DNA from: JAAYHC01 sp964483175
Lineage (GTDB): Bacteria > Bacillota > UBA5301
Assembly: GCA_964483175.1 (NCBI GenBank)
Contig: CAZAAT010000044.1
Location: 1-19,505, forward strand
Direction: 5' to 3'
Length of the DNA: 19,505 nucleotides
Shown: positions 6,642 through 13,841 of the stretch, piece by piece
How positions within the stretch are numbered: the stretch's first letter is position 1
How the letters are laid out: each line of letters begins with the position of its first letter
Translations under genes and position numbers: made by a program
Notes under the pieces: generated by a model
Told to the model about the DNA's origin: nothing
The model's database searches: none
What the model saw: the letters and a program-made list of their open reading frames with translations, nothing else

Positions 6642-9413
6642 CTTACCATCAGCAAGCCACCATAGCCTACAGTTAATACTCTGATCAGCCAAGGCCAGAG
6701 CTACTTCAGGATGGCACGTAAAGAAAAGCACCTGGCAGTTGTCTGCGGCCTGCCCGAGCAGTTCAATGACTTGAGCAAACCGCGTTTGGTCCATATTCAC
6801 CAAAACATCATCTAATAAAAGCGGTAATGACTCACCATCTTGGAGAACCTTTTGGGCCAAGGCCAACCTCAGACAGAGATAGAGCACTTCAGCCGTACCT
6901 CGGCTGAGAGTGGAGGCTGCATCCAACCGCTGTAGATTTGCAGTTTGCACAAAAACGCTATCCTTGTCAACCGGGGTATAAACCCGAGTATAGCGCCCCC
7001 GGGTCGCCTGCGCAAAATATTGTGAGGCCAGCATGAAGACTTCCGGCTGCCTCTCCTCTTCGTACCGCTGTTTAGCCTTGGTGAGGGCAAATTGCAGTAC
7101 CGTCCACTTTAACCATTCTGCAAAGGCTCTTTCGAGTTGTTCCTGTTTAATCGCCTGTTCGGTTCGGAGCAGGGCGAGCTCTTGCTCTGCTTCTAACTGA
7201 CGTATTTCTAAACCCACCGAACCCCGGTCTGACTTAAGCCGGTCCAGTTCTACGCCTAACTCCTCAATAAACTGGGTCAACTGAGCGTTCTCGGCCCGTA
7301 ATTCATGGTCTTGGTATGATGTTAGCTCGCTTTTGAGCTGCGGTAATTGATCCATAGAAACACCACAAGCTATCCTTAACCGCTCAGTTAGGTTCGCATA
7401 CTCTTCGAGCCGGGCCATCTCTTGTAGGGCTTCCGAGAGTCGCCTCGTTAGAGCTGCCACTGTTTGAGAGACGAGTGTCTCCTCGGTAACCGGCTCCAAG
7501 CCCAAACTTTCCTGAATCTGGTTGAGGCTAGTCATGTAGGTGGTGATTCGCTGCTTTACCCGGGTTTGTCGCTCTTGCCCCTCTACGAACTGCCTCTGTA
7601 AATCCTGTAGCTGACGCAGGGAGGCTAGAAAGCTCATGAACCCATCCAAGGCAAACTCCGGCGATAAGCCAAATGTGCCTAAGAAGTGTTGCCAGCTATC
7701 TTTGGCGGCCTGATGTTGCACACCGGCCTCGGCCGCCGCTTGCTCCGTTAGTTTTAATTGTTGCTCTGCTTCGACCAATCGTTCTTTGGCCTGGCCCAGT
7801 TGGCGCGAAATTTTCTGAGCCTCGCCTTGTCGGTCTAAGCCTCGTTTTAACTCAGCGAGCTCTGTTTCGGAAAGGGTGTCTTTTTCGGCAACGAGCTGAG
7901 ATAGTTCACGCAACCGGCTTTGAGCCACCTTCCGTTGCTCCGCCAACGACTGGGCCTTCGCTGAACAGGCCTGGAGTTCTGCCCGGCTCTGTTGACGACG
8001 GTGCATCTCGACGGCCAAGCCGACAACTGCAGTAACCAGGATGGCAGCGCCAATAAGGGAATCTACGAATATCAGACCGCCACCAAGCAAACAGCCGATC
8101 AGCCAGGGATAAAGATTACCCCGCAGCCGCTCTGCCAGTCGGAGCTGAGCCTCATTCGCCTCTAAATGCGAACTAATGGTGTCTAGCTCCTGCTGGAGGC
8201 GACTGATCTCCCAGAGGGTTTCTTCGTTAACTTCTGGAATTTCTCCAACCTGATTGCCGACCAAGTGCTCGAGCTCTGCTTGAAGCTGGGAAACCTGGTT
8301 CTGCCGTTCTCGCACAATCCCAAGACCCTGTGCAACTGCATTTTCCGCGTTTACCTTGCGATTTTCCGCCTCCTGCACTTGGCGGGCAATAGCTGCGGCC
8401 TGCAACTCTTGCGTTCTGCCGGTCGGGATTGTCAGTAATTGGCCTAGCTCCCGGTCACTGCCTAGCTCGGCCTGTAGACCCTTAATCCGCTCAGACCAGG
8501 CCCGCAGTTCAAAAGCAATCTGCTCCGACGACTCGAGATTTTGGAGAAAAAGATCGAGGCCGCGCTCCAAAGCGGCAATTTGATCACGTAAACCCACCAG
8601 CTTCTGCAATTGTTGCTGTTGACGTTGATCAGGTAGGTTGGCCTCAAGCTGCTGCAAATGCTCCCAGTCCGGCCAGAGCTCGAGCAGTTTAGCCAGCCGA
8701 GCCTGTTGGCTGCGTTTGGTTTGCAACAAGGCTTCCTTTTCGGTAATCTCGTCAATTATCTCGCGTTCACGGGCCAAAAGCTCCTGATAATGACGGGGAT
8801 GTTCCTGAAGCTTGGCGATGGATTGTTGCAAACTATCCAGTTCTGATATCAATCCTGAGATAATGCTTTTACCACGTACTTTATATAAGTTACTCCGGGC
8901 TGTTTCACATTCTTTAAGGAGTTGAACGACCGAACGGCCACGTCCGGAAAAGCCGGCCTTGTACAACCAGGCCTCTAATTCGGTACCCTGCAGCGATTGA
9001 AAAGCCTGCAATTCGTCTAAGCCGATCGAAAAATAGTTGGTATAAGAGTCTTTGGAAAGATGCCTCATTAGTGAGGATAATACTTTTTCATTGACTTGCC
9101 GGCCACTGCTATCCAGAACAACTGCCGGAGCGGAATTCTTTTTGGTCGTGTGCCGACTGACCAGGTATTCTGCGCCTTCATCACTGACGATTAACAGGCG
9201 GCCGCCATGCTCGCCGCCCCGCAGCGGACGATGGAAATCACGAGCAGCTGATTGTGAGTCAAACCCTAACAGGATACAGTTAAAAAAATCCCGTAGAGTC
9301 GTTTTGCCGGACTCATTTGGACCGCAGAAGATATTCAACCCGGGTGAAAGCGGAGCGAGGGAAAAGTCGCAAAAAATCCCATAACCATCAATCTGGATCT
9401 GTTTAATCCACAC
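6582..9413 (-). CDS. yhaN: SbcC/Rad50-like ATPase with membrane hairpin (YhaN family)
   Basis: A 943-residue SMC/Rad50-type ATPase. The N-terminal ATP-binding half has Walker A GPNESGKTT at 31-39. Long Gln/Glu-rich coiled coils run from about 190 to 430 and from 470 to 800. Two hydrophobic stretches at about 434-469 (YPWLIGCLLGGG... and IGAAILVTAVVGLAV) form a likely membrane hairpin, as I recall for B. subtilis YhaN. The C-terminal half has the ABC signature LSRGT at 836-840 and Walker B LLLDD at 865-869. With its MRE11-like neighbour it should form a membrane-attached nuclease complex acting on DNA ends. The start is GTG at 9413; the upstream yhaO stop is 1 base away and provides GGGGGG as ribosome binding site. 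The last 20 residues overlap the convergent kinase gene. Confidence 0.9.
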   Translation of the reverse strand: MWIKQIQIDGYGIFCDFSLAPLSPGLNIFCGPNESGKTTLRDFFNCILLGFDSQSAARDFHRPLRGGEHGGRLLIVSDEGAEYLVSRHTTKKNSAPAVVLDSSGRQVNEKVLSSLMRHLSKDSYTNYFSIGLDELQAFQSLQGTELEAWLYKAGFSGRGRSVVQLLKECETARSNLYKVRGKSIISGLISELDSLQQSIAKLQEHPRHYQELLAREREIIDEITEKEALLQTKRSQQARLAKLLELWPDWEHLQQLEANLPDQRQQQQLQKLVGLRDQIAALERGLDLFLQNLESSEQIAFELRAWSERIKGLQAELGSDRELGQLLTIPTGRTQELQAAAIARQVQEAENRKVNAENAVAQGLGIVRERQNQVSQLQAELEHLVGNQVGEIPEVNEETLWEISRLQQELDTISSHLEANEAQLRLAERLRGNLYPWLIGCLLGGGLIFVDSLIGAAILVTAVVGLAVEMHRRQQSRAELQACSAKAQSLAEQRKVAQSRLRELSQLVAEKDTLSETELAELKRGLDRQGEAQKISRQLGQAKERLVEAEQQLKLTEQAAAEAGVQHQAAKDSWQHFLGTFGLSPEFALDGFMSFLASLRQLQDLQRQFVEGQERQTRVKQRITTYMTSLNQIQESLGLEPVTEETLVSQTVAALTRRLSEALQEMARLEEYANLTERLRIACGVSMDQLPQLKSELTSYQDHELRAENAQLTQFIEELGVELDRLKSDRGSVGLEIRQLEAEQELALLRTEQAIKQEQLERAFAEWLKWTVLQFALTKAKQRYEEERQPEVFMLASQYFAQATRGRYTRVYTPVDKDSVFVQTANLQRLDAASTLSRGTAEVLYLCLRLALAQKVLQDGESLPLLLDDVLVNMDQTRFAQVIELLGQAADNCQVLFFTCHPEVALALADQSINCRLWWLADGKLADGWEACFEGASTSGLTG

Positions 9414-9414
9414 C

Positions 9415-10680
9415 CTATTCGTCCCCCCGAGTCAATAAATCTAAGCCAAGGTCCTCAGCAGCCAAAGCTGCCTGAAGCAGCGTCTGGTGGTTGCACTGGG
9501 TGAGGTAGCGCCGGTTTTTCGCTAAAAGTGGTGAGATCTCCGCTAGGAGTTCTTGTACCAAAGGTGATTCACCGCCATCTTTAAGGTCCGCAACCAGCAA
9601 ATCGATAATCTCCAAAAAATCTGCGACGAGTGTTCCGCTTTCCCGTTCGGCATCTTTAGCAATCGGCGGTCCGGTCGTTACCTTAACCCGGTCAAACCAG
9701 ACTCCGCGCCATCCGGGATAAGTACGGGCCCGTAAAGTTTCGGTTAATTGCTCAACGACCCCGGCTCTGGAGAGTTCGCCATGCACCTGACCCCGCCCGT
9801 GCAAACTAAGCCTGACAATCAAATAATCGGCCTGGTGTGAAAATACGGCTAGTTCCTCATCAACCACCGCAAATAACTTATCGACATCTTCCCACTCGAA
9901 AATATCCAGCTCCAATTCGGCCCAGATCACCTCAGCCGTGGGGATAAAACTCGGTTGAATCCCTCTGTGGTCAACTTGAACATAATAGCAACCTTTTGGA
10001 CCTGTCTCACGCGCAGATCGCCCTTGGCTGGTACCAGGATAAACGACTGTTGGATAACCAGAATTAAGAATGGCGGCCCGATGCACATGGCCGAGAGCCC
10101 AGTAGTCAAAACCTGAGTTTTGTAGATCTGTCAGGCTACAAGGGGCGTAATTGGCATAATCCGCGGCATTACCGAGATTGGTGTGCAATACGCCAATTCT
10201 AAACGGTGCCTCCCCTGTTCTGGGAAACAGCGGTATGAAACTTTGATCCGGATTTTGATTCGGATAACTAACTCCGGAAATTTCTACAATTAGTTGGTCA
10301 TCTTTAATTACTCGGTAGGTGGCAACCTGTCCGGGCGGAAAAAAGTGGACACTATCAGGCCAGCGCAGTTGGGCACCGGTAATCTTGTAGTCATGATTAC
10401 CGGTAGCGATATAGGTAGCAATACCAGCCTCCGCTAGCCTAGCGAGCCCATCGCGGACACAGATTTGAGCTCGGAGGTTCTGCTCAGAACTGTCGTAGAC
10501 ATCACCGGCTAGGATCAGGAAATCCACCTGTCGATCTAGACATAACTGGATAATCCGCTCAAAGGCTTGAAAAGTGGCCTCGGCCAAACGATTTGCCCAG
10601 TCCGGGCTGCACTCAGCAAGTCCGGTAAACGGACTGCCCAAATGCAGATCTGCGGCGTGCACGAAAGAAAAAGGTTTCAC
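9415..10680 (-). CDS. yhaO: Mre11/SbcD-like DNA repair exonuclease (YhaO family)
   Basis: A 421-residue calcineurin-like metallophosphoesterase, expected to be the nuclease partner of the YhaN-type ATPase. The metal-binding motifs come in order: AADLHLGSPF (D-x-H), AGDVYD (GD), TGNHD (GNHD, near residue 90) and LGHVHRA (GHxH, near residue 200). The C-terminal 150 residues form the less conserved capping and ATPase-contact region. I chose GTG at 10680 because GGGGTGG stands about 8 bases upstream and MKPFSFVHAADLHLG is the usual N-terminus; GTG at 10692 is possible but lacks a ribosome binding site. It follows sulP by about 50 bp without a terminator and is 1 base from yhaN, so the three genes are probably cotranscribed. 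Confidence 0.92.
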   Translation of the reverse strand: MKPFSFVHAADLHLGSPFTGLAECSPDWANRLAEATFQAFERIIQLCLDRQVDFLILAGDVYDSSEQNLRAQICVRDGLARLAEAGIATYIATGNHDYKITGAQLRWPDSVHFFPPGQVATYRVIKDDQLIVEISGVSYPNQNPDQSFIPLFPRTGEAPFRIGVLHTNLGNAADYANYAPCSLTDLQNSGFDYWALGHVHRAAILNSGYPTVVYPGTSQGRSARETGPKGCYYVQVDHRGIQPSFIPTAEVIWAELELDIFEWEDVDKLFAVVDEELAVFSHQADYLIVRLSLHGRGQVHGELSRAGVVEQLTETLRARTYPGWRGVWFDRVKVTTGPPIAKDAERESGTLVADFLEIIDLLVADLKDGGESPLVQELLAEISPLLAKNRRYLTQCNHQTLLQAALAAEDLGLDLLTRGDE

Positions 10681-10691
10681 GATCGCAACCA

Positions 10692-10722
10692 CCCCGGAGA
10701 AAAACTTCTACAGATACCGGGG
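10692..10722 (-). promoter_or_regulatory. hairpin covering the yhaO ribosome binding site
   Basis: On the minus strand CCCCGG (10722-10717) pairs with CCGGGG (10697-10692), and an inner AGAA/TTCT stem stacks on it with a 7-base bulge. The 3' arm contains most of the GGGG part of the yhaO ribosome binding site. There is no T-run, so it is not a terminator. It could lower or couple yhaO translation relative to sulP. Confidence 0.4.
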
Positions 10723-10729
10723 CAATCCT

Positions 10730-12169
10730 TTACGCTTCTGCCAGAGCCAGTGATTGGGCCAAATCTCTGCCAATATGGTCGCTCGGAAAGCCACCAGCAG
10801 CCTCAATAAGACTCTTGTATTCTGGATTTACGCCACAAAGAATTACTCGCGAGGCTTTCACCGGCCCCGAGGGTTGCTGGAGCTTACTCAGCGCAATTGC
10901 TCCGGTCTGATCCAGCATAGTCAACCCGCCCAGATCAAGAACGACTATCCCGCCCGGCACTACTTGACGCAGCGCTTTATAAAGGCTTCGAACTGTGCCA
11001 AATTGCAGGGTCCCATGTAAACTAAAGATCTGGATGTTATCCTCAGCCTTTGTATTAAGAGGCAAAATCCGCAAGGTCTTGCTGTGGTAGGATTGGATCA
11101 GCGCAGCTAACACTATCCCGCCGGCGACGGCTACTATCAGGTTGGTACAAACCGTTAACACCATTGTAGCCAACAAAATCACCGCATCGTGAACAGAGGA
11201 TTTGCGCAGCGTTAGTACGGTTTGAAAATCAAACATATCATAACTGGTGATGACAAGGATACCAGATAAAGCAGCCAAAGGAATCAGCGCAGTCCATGGT
11301 CCCAGCACTAGCAATACCGTTAACAGAAATAGACTCTGCACAACCGAGACTAGACGAGTCCTGCCACCGTTTTGGATATTGACAGCCGTACGTGCGATCG
11401 CTCCGGTGGAGGGAACACCACCGAATAAAGCTGCAGCGATATTGCCCAAACCCTGCCCCACCAATTCACGGTTGCTGTTATGAACTGTTCCGGTCATGGT
11501 ATCAGCTACCGCAGCCGACAGCAGTGACTCAATCGTACCCAGCAAGGCAATTGCTAGGGCCGGTTCAAGTAAAAGAACCAGGTCAGAAAGGGCTATCTGT
11601 GGCAAGCCAAATTTGGGGAGTGATGGTTCAATGGCTTGGACGGTTGGTGCTCCCCAACCCAAGAGCAAGTTCGCGCCGATGCCCACCGCCAAGCCGAATA
11701 GTGAGGCAGGAAGGGCCTTATTTATTCTGCGAACGAGAAAAATGGTCCCCGCCACTAAAATAGTCAATAATGGCGCAGCGGTAATATATTCAAGTTGACC
11801 CAGCAAAATCACGATGGCAATCCCATTGGTAAAACCGGTGATCACCGGGCTGGGAATGAGCTTGACCAGTTTGCCCATTCTGAGCAAACCTAGAATTATC
11901 TGGATTAGACCTGCCATCAATCCGGCAGCCAGCATACCGGGTATGCCATATTTGGCAACCACACCGATCAAAATAACGCTCATCGCCCCGGTAGGCCCGC
12001 TGATCTGATATTTTGACCCACCGCATAATCCGCTCACCAATCCGGCAACAATCGCAGTATACAGGCCGGCTGCCGCAGTAGAGCCACTGGCAATCCCAAA
12101 CGCAAGTGCCAGTGGTAAGGCAACCAAACCAACTGTCAAACCTGCCGTAATCTCTCGTCCTACCTTCAC
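10730..12169 (-). CDS. SulP-family anion transporter with STAS domain
   Basis: A 479-residue SulP permease (SLC26 relatives; bicarbonate, sulfate, molybdate or similar anions). It opens with the family's first helices, EITAGLTVGLVALPLALAFGIASG, then GLVSGLCGGSKYQISGPTGAMSV, the conserved pore-forming region. Ten or more hydrophobic segments extend to about residue 370. A cytoplasmic STAS domain occupies about 385-475, with the strand IVVLDLGGLTMLDQTG; the usual phosphorylatable D-x-S/T region reads MLDQTGA here. The substrate is not predictable from sequence. The start is GTG at 12169; the nearest in-frame upstream codons include a stop, and a GGGAGTGAG lies rather far (about 10-13 bases) upstream. 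It is the first gene behind a c-di-AMP riboswitch and terminator and is followed by yhaO and yhaN. Confidence 0.93.
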   Translation of the reverse strand: MKVGREITAGLTVGLVALPLALAFGIASGSTAAAGLYTAIVAGLVSGLCGGSKYQISGPTGAMSVILIGVVAKYGIPGMLAAGLMAGLIQIILGLLRMGKLVKLIPSPVITGFTNGIAIVILLGQLEYITAAPLLTILVAGTIFLVRRINKALPASLFGLAVGIGANLLLGWGAPTVQAIEPSLPKFGLPQIALSDLVLLLEPALAIALLGTIESLLSAAVADTMTGTVHNSNRELVGQGLGNIAAALFGGVPSTGAIARTAVNIQNGGRTRLVSVVQSLFLLTVLLVLGPWTALIPLAALSGILVITSYDMFDFQTVLTLRKSSVHDAVILLATMVLTVCTNLIVAVAGGIVLAALIQSYHSKTLRILPLNTKAEDNIQIFSLHGTLQFGTVRSLYKALRQVVPGGIVVLDLGGLTMLDQTGAIALSKLQQPSGPVKASRVILCGVNPEYKSLIEAAGGFPSDHIGRDLAQSLALAEA

Positions 12170-12187
12170 TACTATGTACTCACTCCC

Positions 12188-12232
12188 TAAAAAAACAAAA
12201 AACGAGCCTTGATTGCGGATAGCAATCGCTCG
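12188..12232 (-). terminator. intrinsic terminator in the riboswitch expression platform
   Basis: On the minus strand GCGAGC-type arms GCTCG/CGAGC (12232-12228 with 12207-12203) and GATTGC/GCAATC (12227-12222 with 12216-12211) stack around a 5-base loop, with a 3-base bulge. TTTTTTGTTTTTTT follows at 12202-12189. It lies between the aptamer and the sulP start, so it acts as an attenuator in the sulP leader rather than ending a gene. Confidence 0.9.
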
Positions 12233-12239
12233 CTTTTCA

Positions 12240-12368
12240 CCTGCTTCCGAGGTTAGCTGACGGGCTCGGGTTAAAAAGTCACCCTACCTGGCTAACCAGG
12301 ATTAACCCCACTAAAAATGGTTCCCCCGGGCTATTGGCTATGACCTAATAGCTTCAGCTTCGAGCTAA
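12240..12368 (-). promoter_or_regulatory. c-di-AMP riboswitch (ydaO/yuaA class)
   Basis: The minus strand carries the conserved blocks of this class in order: GGGGGAACC at 12327-12319, GGGGTTAAT at 12309-12301, then TAGGGTGA and AACCCGAGCCCGTC, and finally GTCAGCTAACCTCGGAAGC ending at 12243. The last block is the most characteristic element of the class. The aptamer begins about 20 bases after the predicted transcription start and is followed immediately by an intrinsic terminator. Characterised members are OFF switches: c-di-AMP favours termination. The controlled genes here are sulP and probably yhaO-yhaN. Confidence 0.9.
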
Positions 12369-12390
12369 AACTAAGATGTTTTGCACATAC

Positions 12391-12419
12391 ATTATATGCC
12401 ATCTTTAGCTGGGGGTCAA
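12391..12419 (-). promoter_or_regulatory. sigma-A promoter of the sulP leader
   Basis: On the minus strand TTGACC (12419-12414), an exactly 17-base spacer and TATAAT (12396-12391) match the consensus at 5/6 and 6/6. The predicted start is near 12384, just ahead of the riboswitch. Confidence 0.88.
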
Positions 12420-12460
12420 GGAACCTCCCTCCCAACACTCCTGAAATTACGATTAACCTA

Positions 12461-12489
12461 GTGACAACTCATAGCAAATATGATACCAT
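12461..12489 (+). promoter_or_regulatory. candidate promoter of the T-box leader
   Basis: GTGACA (12461-12466), a 17-base spacer and TACCAT (12484-12489) match consensus at 5/6 and 4/6. It is the best candidate found ahead of the T-box, but the -10 is weak. Confidence 0.35.
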
Positions 12490-12527
12490 CTGAATAAATA
12501 TATTTTGTGTAAATGTGATTATACCGA

Positions 12528-12758
12528 AACACGATGAGTGGGAAAAGTAGGCCTTGCCTAACCGCACAGAGAGTCCGCACAGGGTGAAAGGCGGACCGGA
12601 GCAGCAGGCGCGAAGTTCTCCCAGGAGTGCCCTGGCTGAAAGTACTAGTAGGCCTTGGCGGAGACCTCCACCGTAACAAGGAGGCGGGTATAAGGTTTCG
12701 GCCCGTACCCGATAAGAGCTGGGCATTTTTGCCTATTAGGGTGGTACCGCGGCAGGTT
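12528..12758 (+). promoter_or_regulatory. T-box leader with UUC (Phe) specifier
   Basis: A complete T-box riboswitch. Stem I begins at GATGAGTGGGAAAAGTA and has the conserved CAGAGAG...GGTGAAAG block. The specifier loop reads CGAAG-TTC-TCCC, putting TTC (Phe) at 12616-12618. The stem II/IIA/B region follows. The antiterminator T-box sequence AGGGTGGTACCGCGG is at 12738-12752. Its TGGT would pair with a tRNA ending A73-CCA, which fits tRNA-Phe and argues against tRNA-Trp with G73. Uncharged tRNA-Phe should stabilise the antiterminator and turn on aroF-pheA. Confidence 0.93.
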
Positions 12759-12797
12759 AACCTCTCGTCCCTACAGGATGAGAGGTTATTTTATTTT
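12759..12797 (+). terminator. T-box intrinsic terminator
   Basis: AACCTCTC (12759-12766) pairs with GAGAGGTT (12780-12787), extended by TCC/GGA, and is followed by TATTTTATTTT-like sequence. It is mutually exclusive with the antiterminator, which uses the CCGCGGCAGGTT side. Confidence 0.92.
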
Positions 12798-12809
12798 GGA
12801 GGTGCGGCG

Positions 12810-13841
12810 ATGTTACTACATATTCATCAGCATAGTTGCCAGGAAGATATCAGGGAGACACTGACTTGGCTGGCCGCTCATGACAATGATCCGGTCTATT
12901 TACCTGGTGCAACATCTTCGCGAATTGTGTTATTGGCACCAAATCCAGATTGCCAAGAACAGTTTGGGCTCCTACCCGGGGTTAACAAAGTGACTCGCTT
13001 ATTTTCCCCTTTCAAACTAGCCGGACGGGAGAGTTGCCCGGATGATACGATCATCACCATTGATCAGACCGAGATTGGGGGAGTCAAACCGATAGTGATG
13101 GCGGGGCCCTGTGCGATCGAAAGTCGTGAACAAACGAAATTGGCAGCTCAAATGGCCAAAGAGGCCGGGGCGAATATTCTGCGGGGTGGAGCATACAAAC
13201 CCCGGACCTCCCCCTATACCTTTCAAGGACTGGGCCTGGCCGGGCTCGAGATTCTGGCTGAAGTCGGTGCCGAGCTAGGAATGCCGACTATAACTGAGGT
13301 TGTTACCCCTGATGATGTTCCCGAGGTCTCCCAGTACGTCGAGATACTACAAATCGGCGCGAGAAATATGCAGAATTTCGCACTCCTATCGGCCGCAGGG
13401 GAATCTGGTAAGCCAGTCATGCTCAAAAGAGGCTTAGCAGCTACTATTGAAGAGTGGTTATTGGCAGCAGAGTATGTTTTGCGCACCGGAAACCGCCAGG
13501 TAATACTCTGTGAACGGGGAATCAGAACCTTTGAACCCGCAACCCGAAATACCCTTGACTTATCGGCGGTGGCCTTAGCCAAAGCCTTGACGCATTTGCC
13601 GATTGTTGTAGACCCGAGCCATGGTACCGGCCGCCCGGAACTGATAATCCCTATGGCTAGAGCGGCCATCGCTGCTGGAGCAGACGGGGTAATGGTGGAG
13701 GTTCACCCTGATCCCTGCAGCGCCAAATGTGATGGTCCGCAAGCTTTAAATTTATCAGAGCTAAAGACGCTAGTTTACGAGGTCGAGGCCACCAGAAAAC
13801 TAATGGCTTCTCTCGCCACAGAAAGGATGGAGCAACGATGA
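12810..13841 (+). CDS. aroF: 3-deoxy-7-phosphoheptulonate (DAHP) synthase, type I-beta
   Basis: A 343-residue enzyme condensing phosphoenolpyruvate and erythrose 4-phosphate, the first step of the shikimate pathway. Residues 1-70 form the ferredoxin-like regulatory domain seen in the Thermotoga-type enzymes. The TIM barrel follows with GPCAIES at 99-105 (metal-ligand Cys), GGAYKPRTSPYTFQG (PEP site), QIGARNMQNF, VDPSHGTGR (ligand His) and VEVHPDP/CDGPQAL (ligand Glu and Asp). I chose ATG at 12810 because GGAGGTG stands 5 bases upstream and the open frame before it is T-box leader, not protein. It is coupled to pheA by an ATGA overlap. The T-box makes expression respond to phenylalanine supply. 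Confidence 0.95.
   Translation: MLLHIHQHSCQEDIRETLTWLAAHDNDPVYLPGATSSRIVLLAPNPDCQEQFGLLPGVNKVTRLFSPFKLAGRESCPDDTIITIDQTEIGGVKPIVMAGPCAIESREQTKLAAQMAKEAGANILRGGAYKPRTSPYTFQGLGLAGLEILAEVGAELGMPTITEVVTPDDVPEVSQYVEILQIGARNMQNFALLSAAGESGKPVMLKRGLAATIEEWLLAAEYVLRTGNRQVILCERGIRTFEPATRNTLDLSAVALAKALTHLPIVVDPSHGTGRPELIIPMARAAIAAGADGVMVEVHPDPCSAKCDGPQALNLSELKTLVYEVEATRKLMASLATERMEQR

Noticed and set aside
6869..8755. Several short ORFs on both strands inside yhaN
   Set aside because: All lie within an intact 943-residue ATPase with every motif in place.
11247..11798. Plus-strand ORFs of 78-123 codons opposite sulP
   Set aside because: Antisense shadows caused by codon bias of a clear membrane transporter gene.
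12458..12726. Minus-strand ORFs opposite the T-box
   Set aside because: They are antisense to structured leader RNA, have no ribosome binding site and show no recognisable protein pattern.
12627..12809. 61-codon in-frame N-terminal extension of aroF
   Set aside because: It is the T-box leader: the antiterminator and terminator lie in it, and a strong ribosome binding site precedes ATG 12810.
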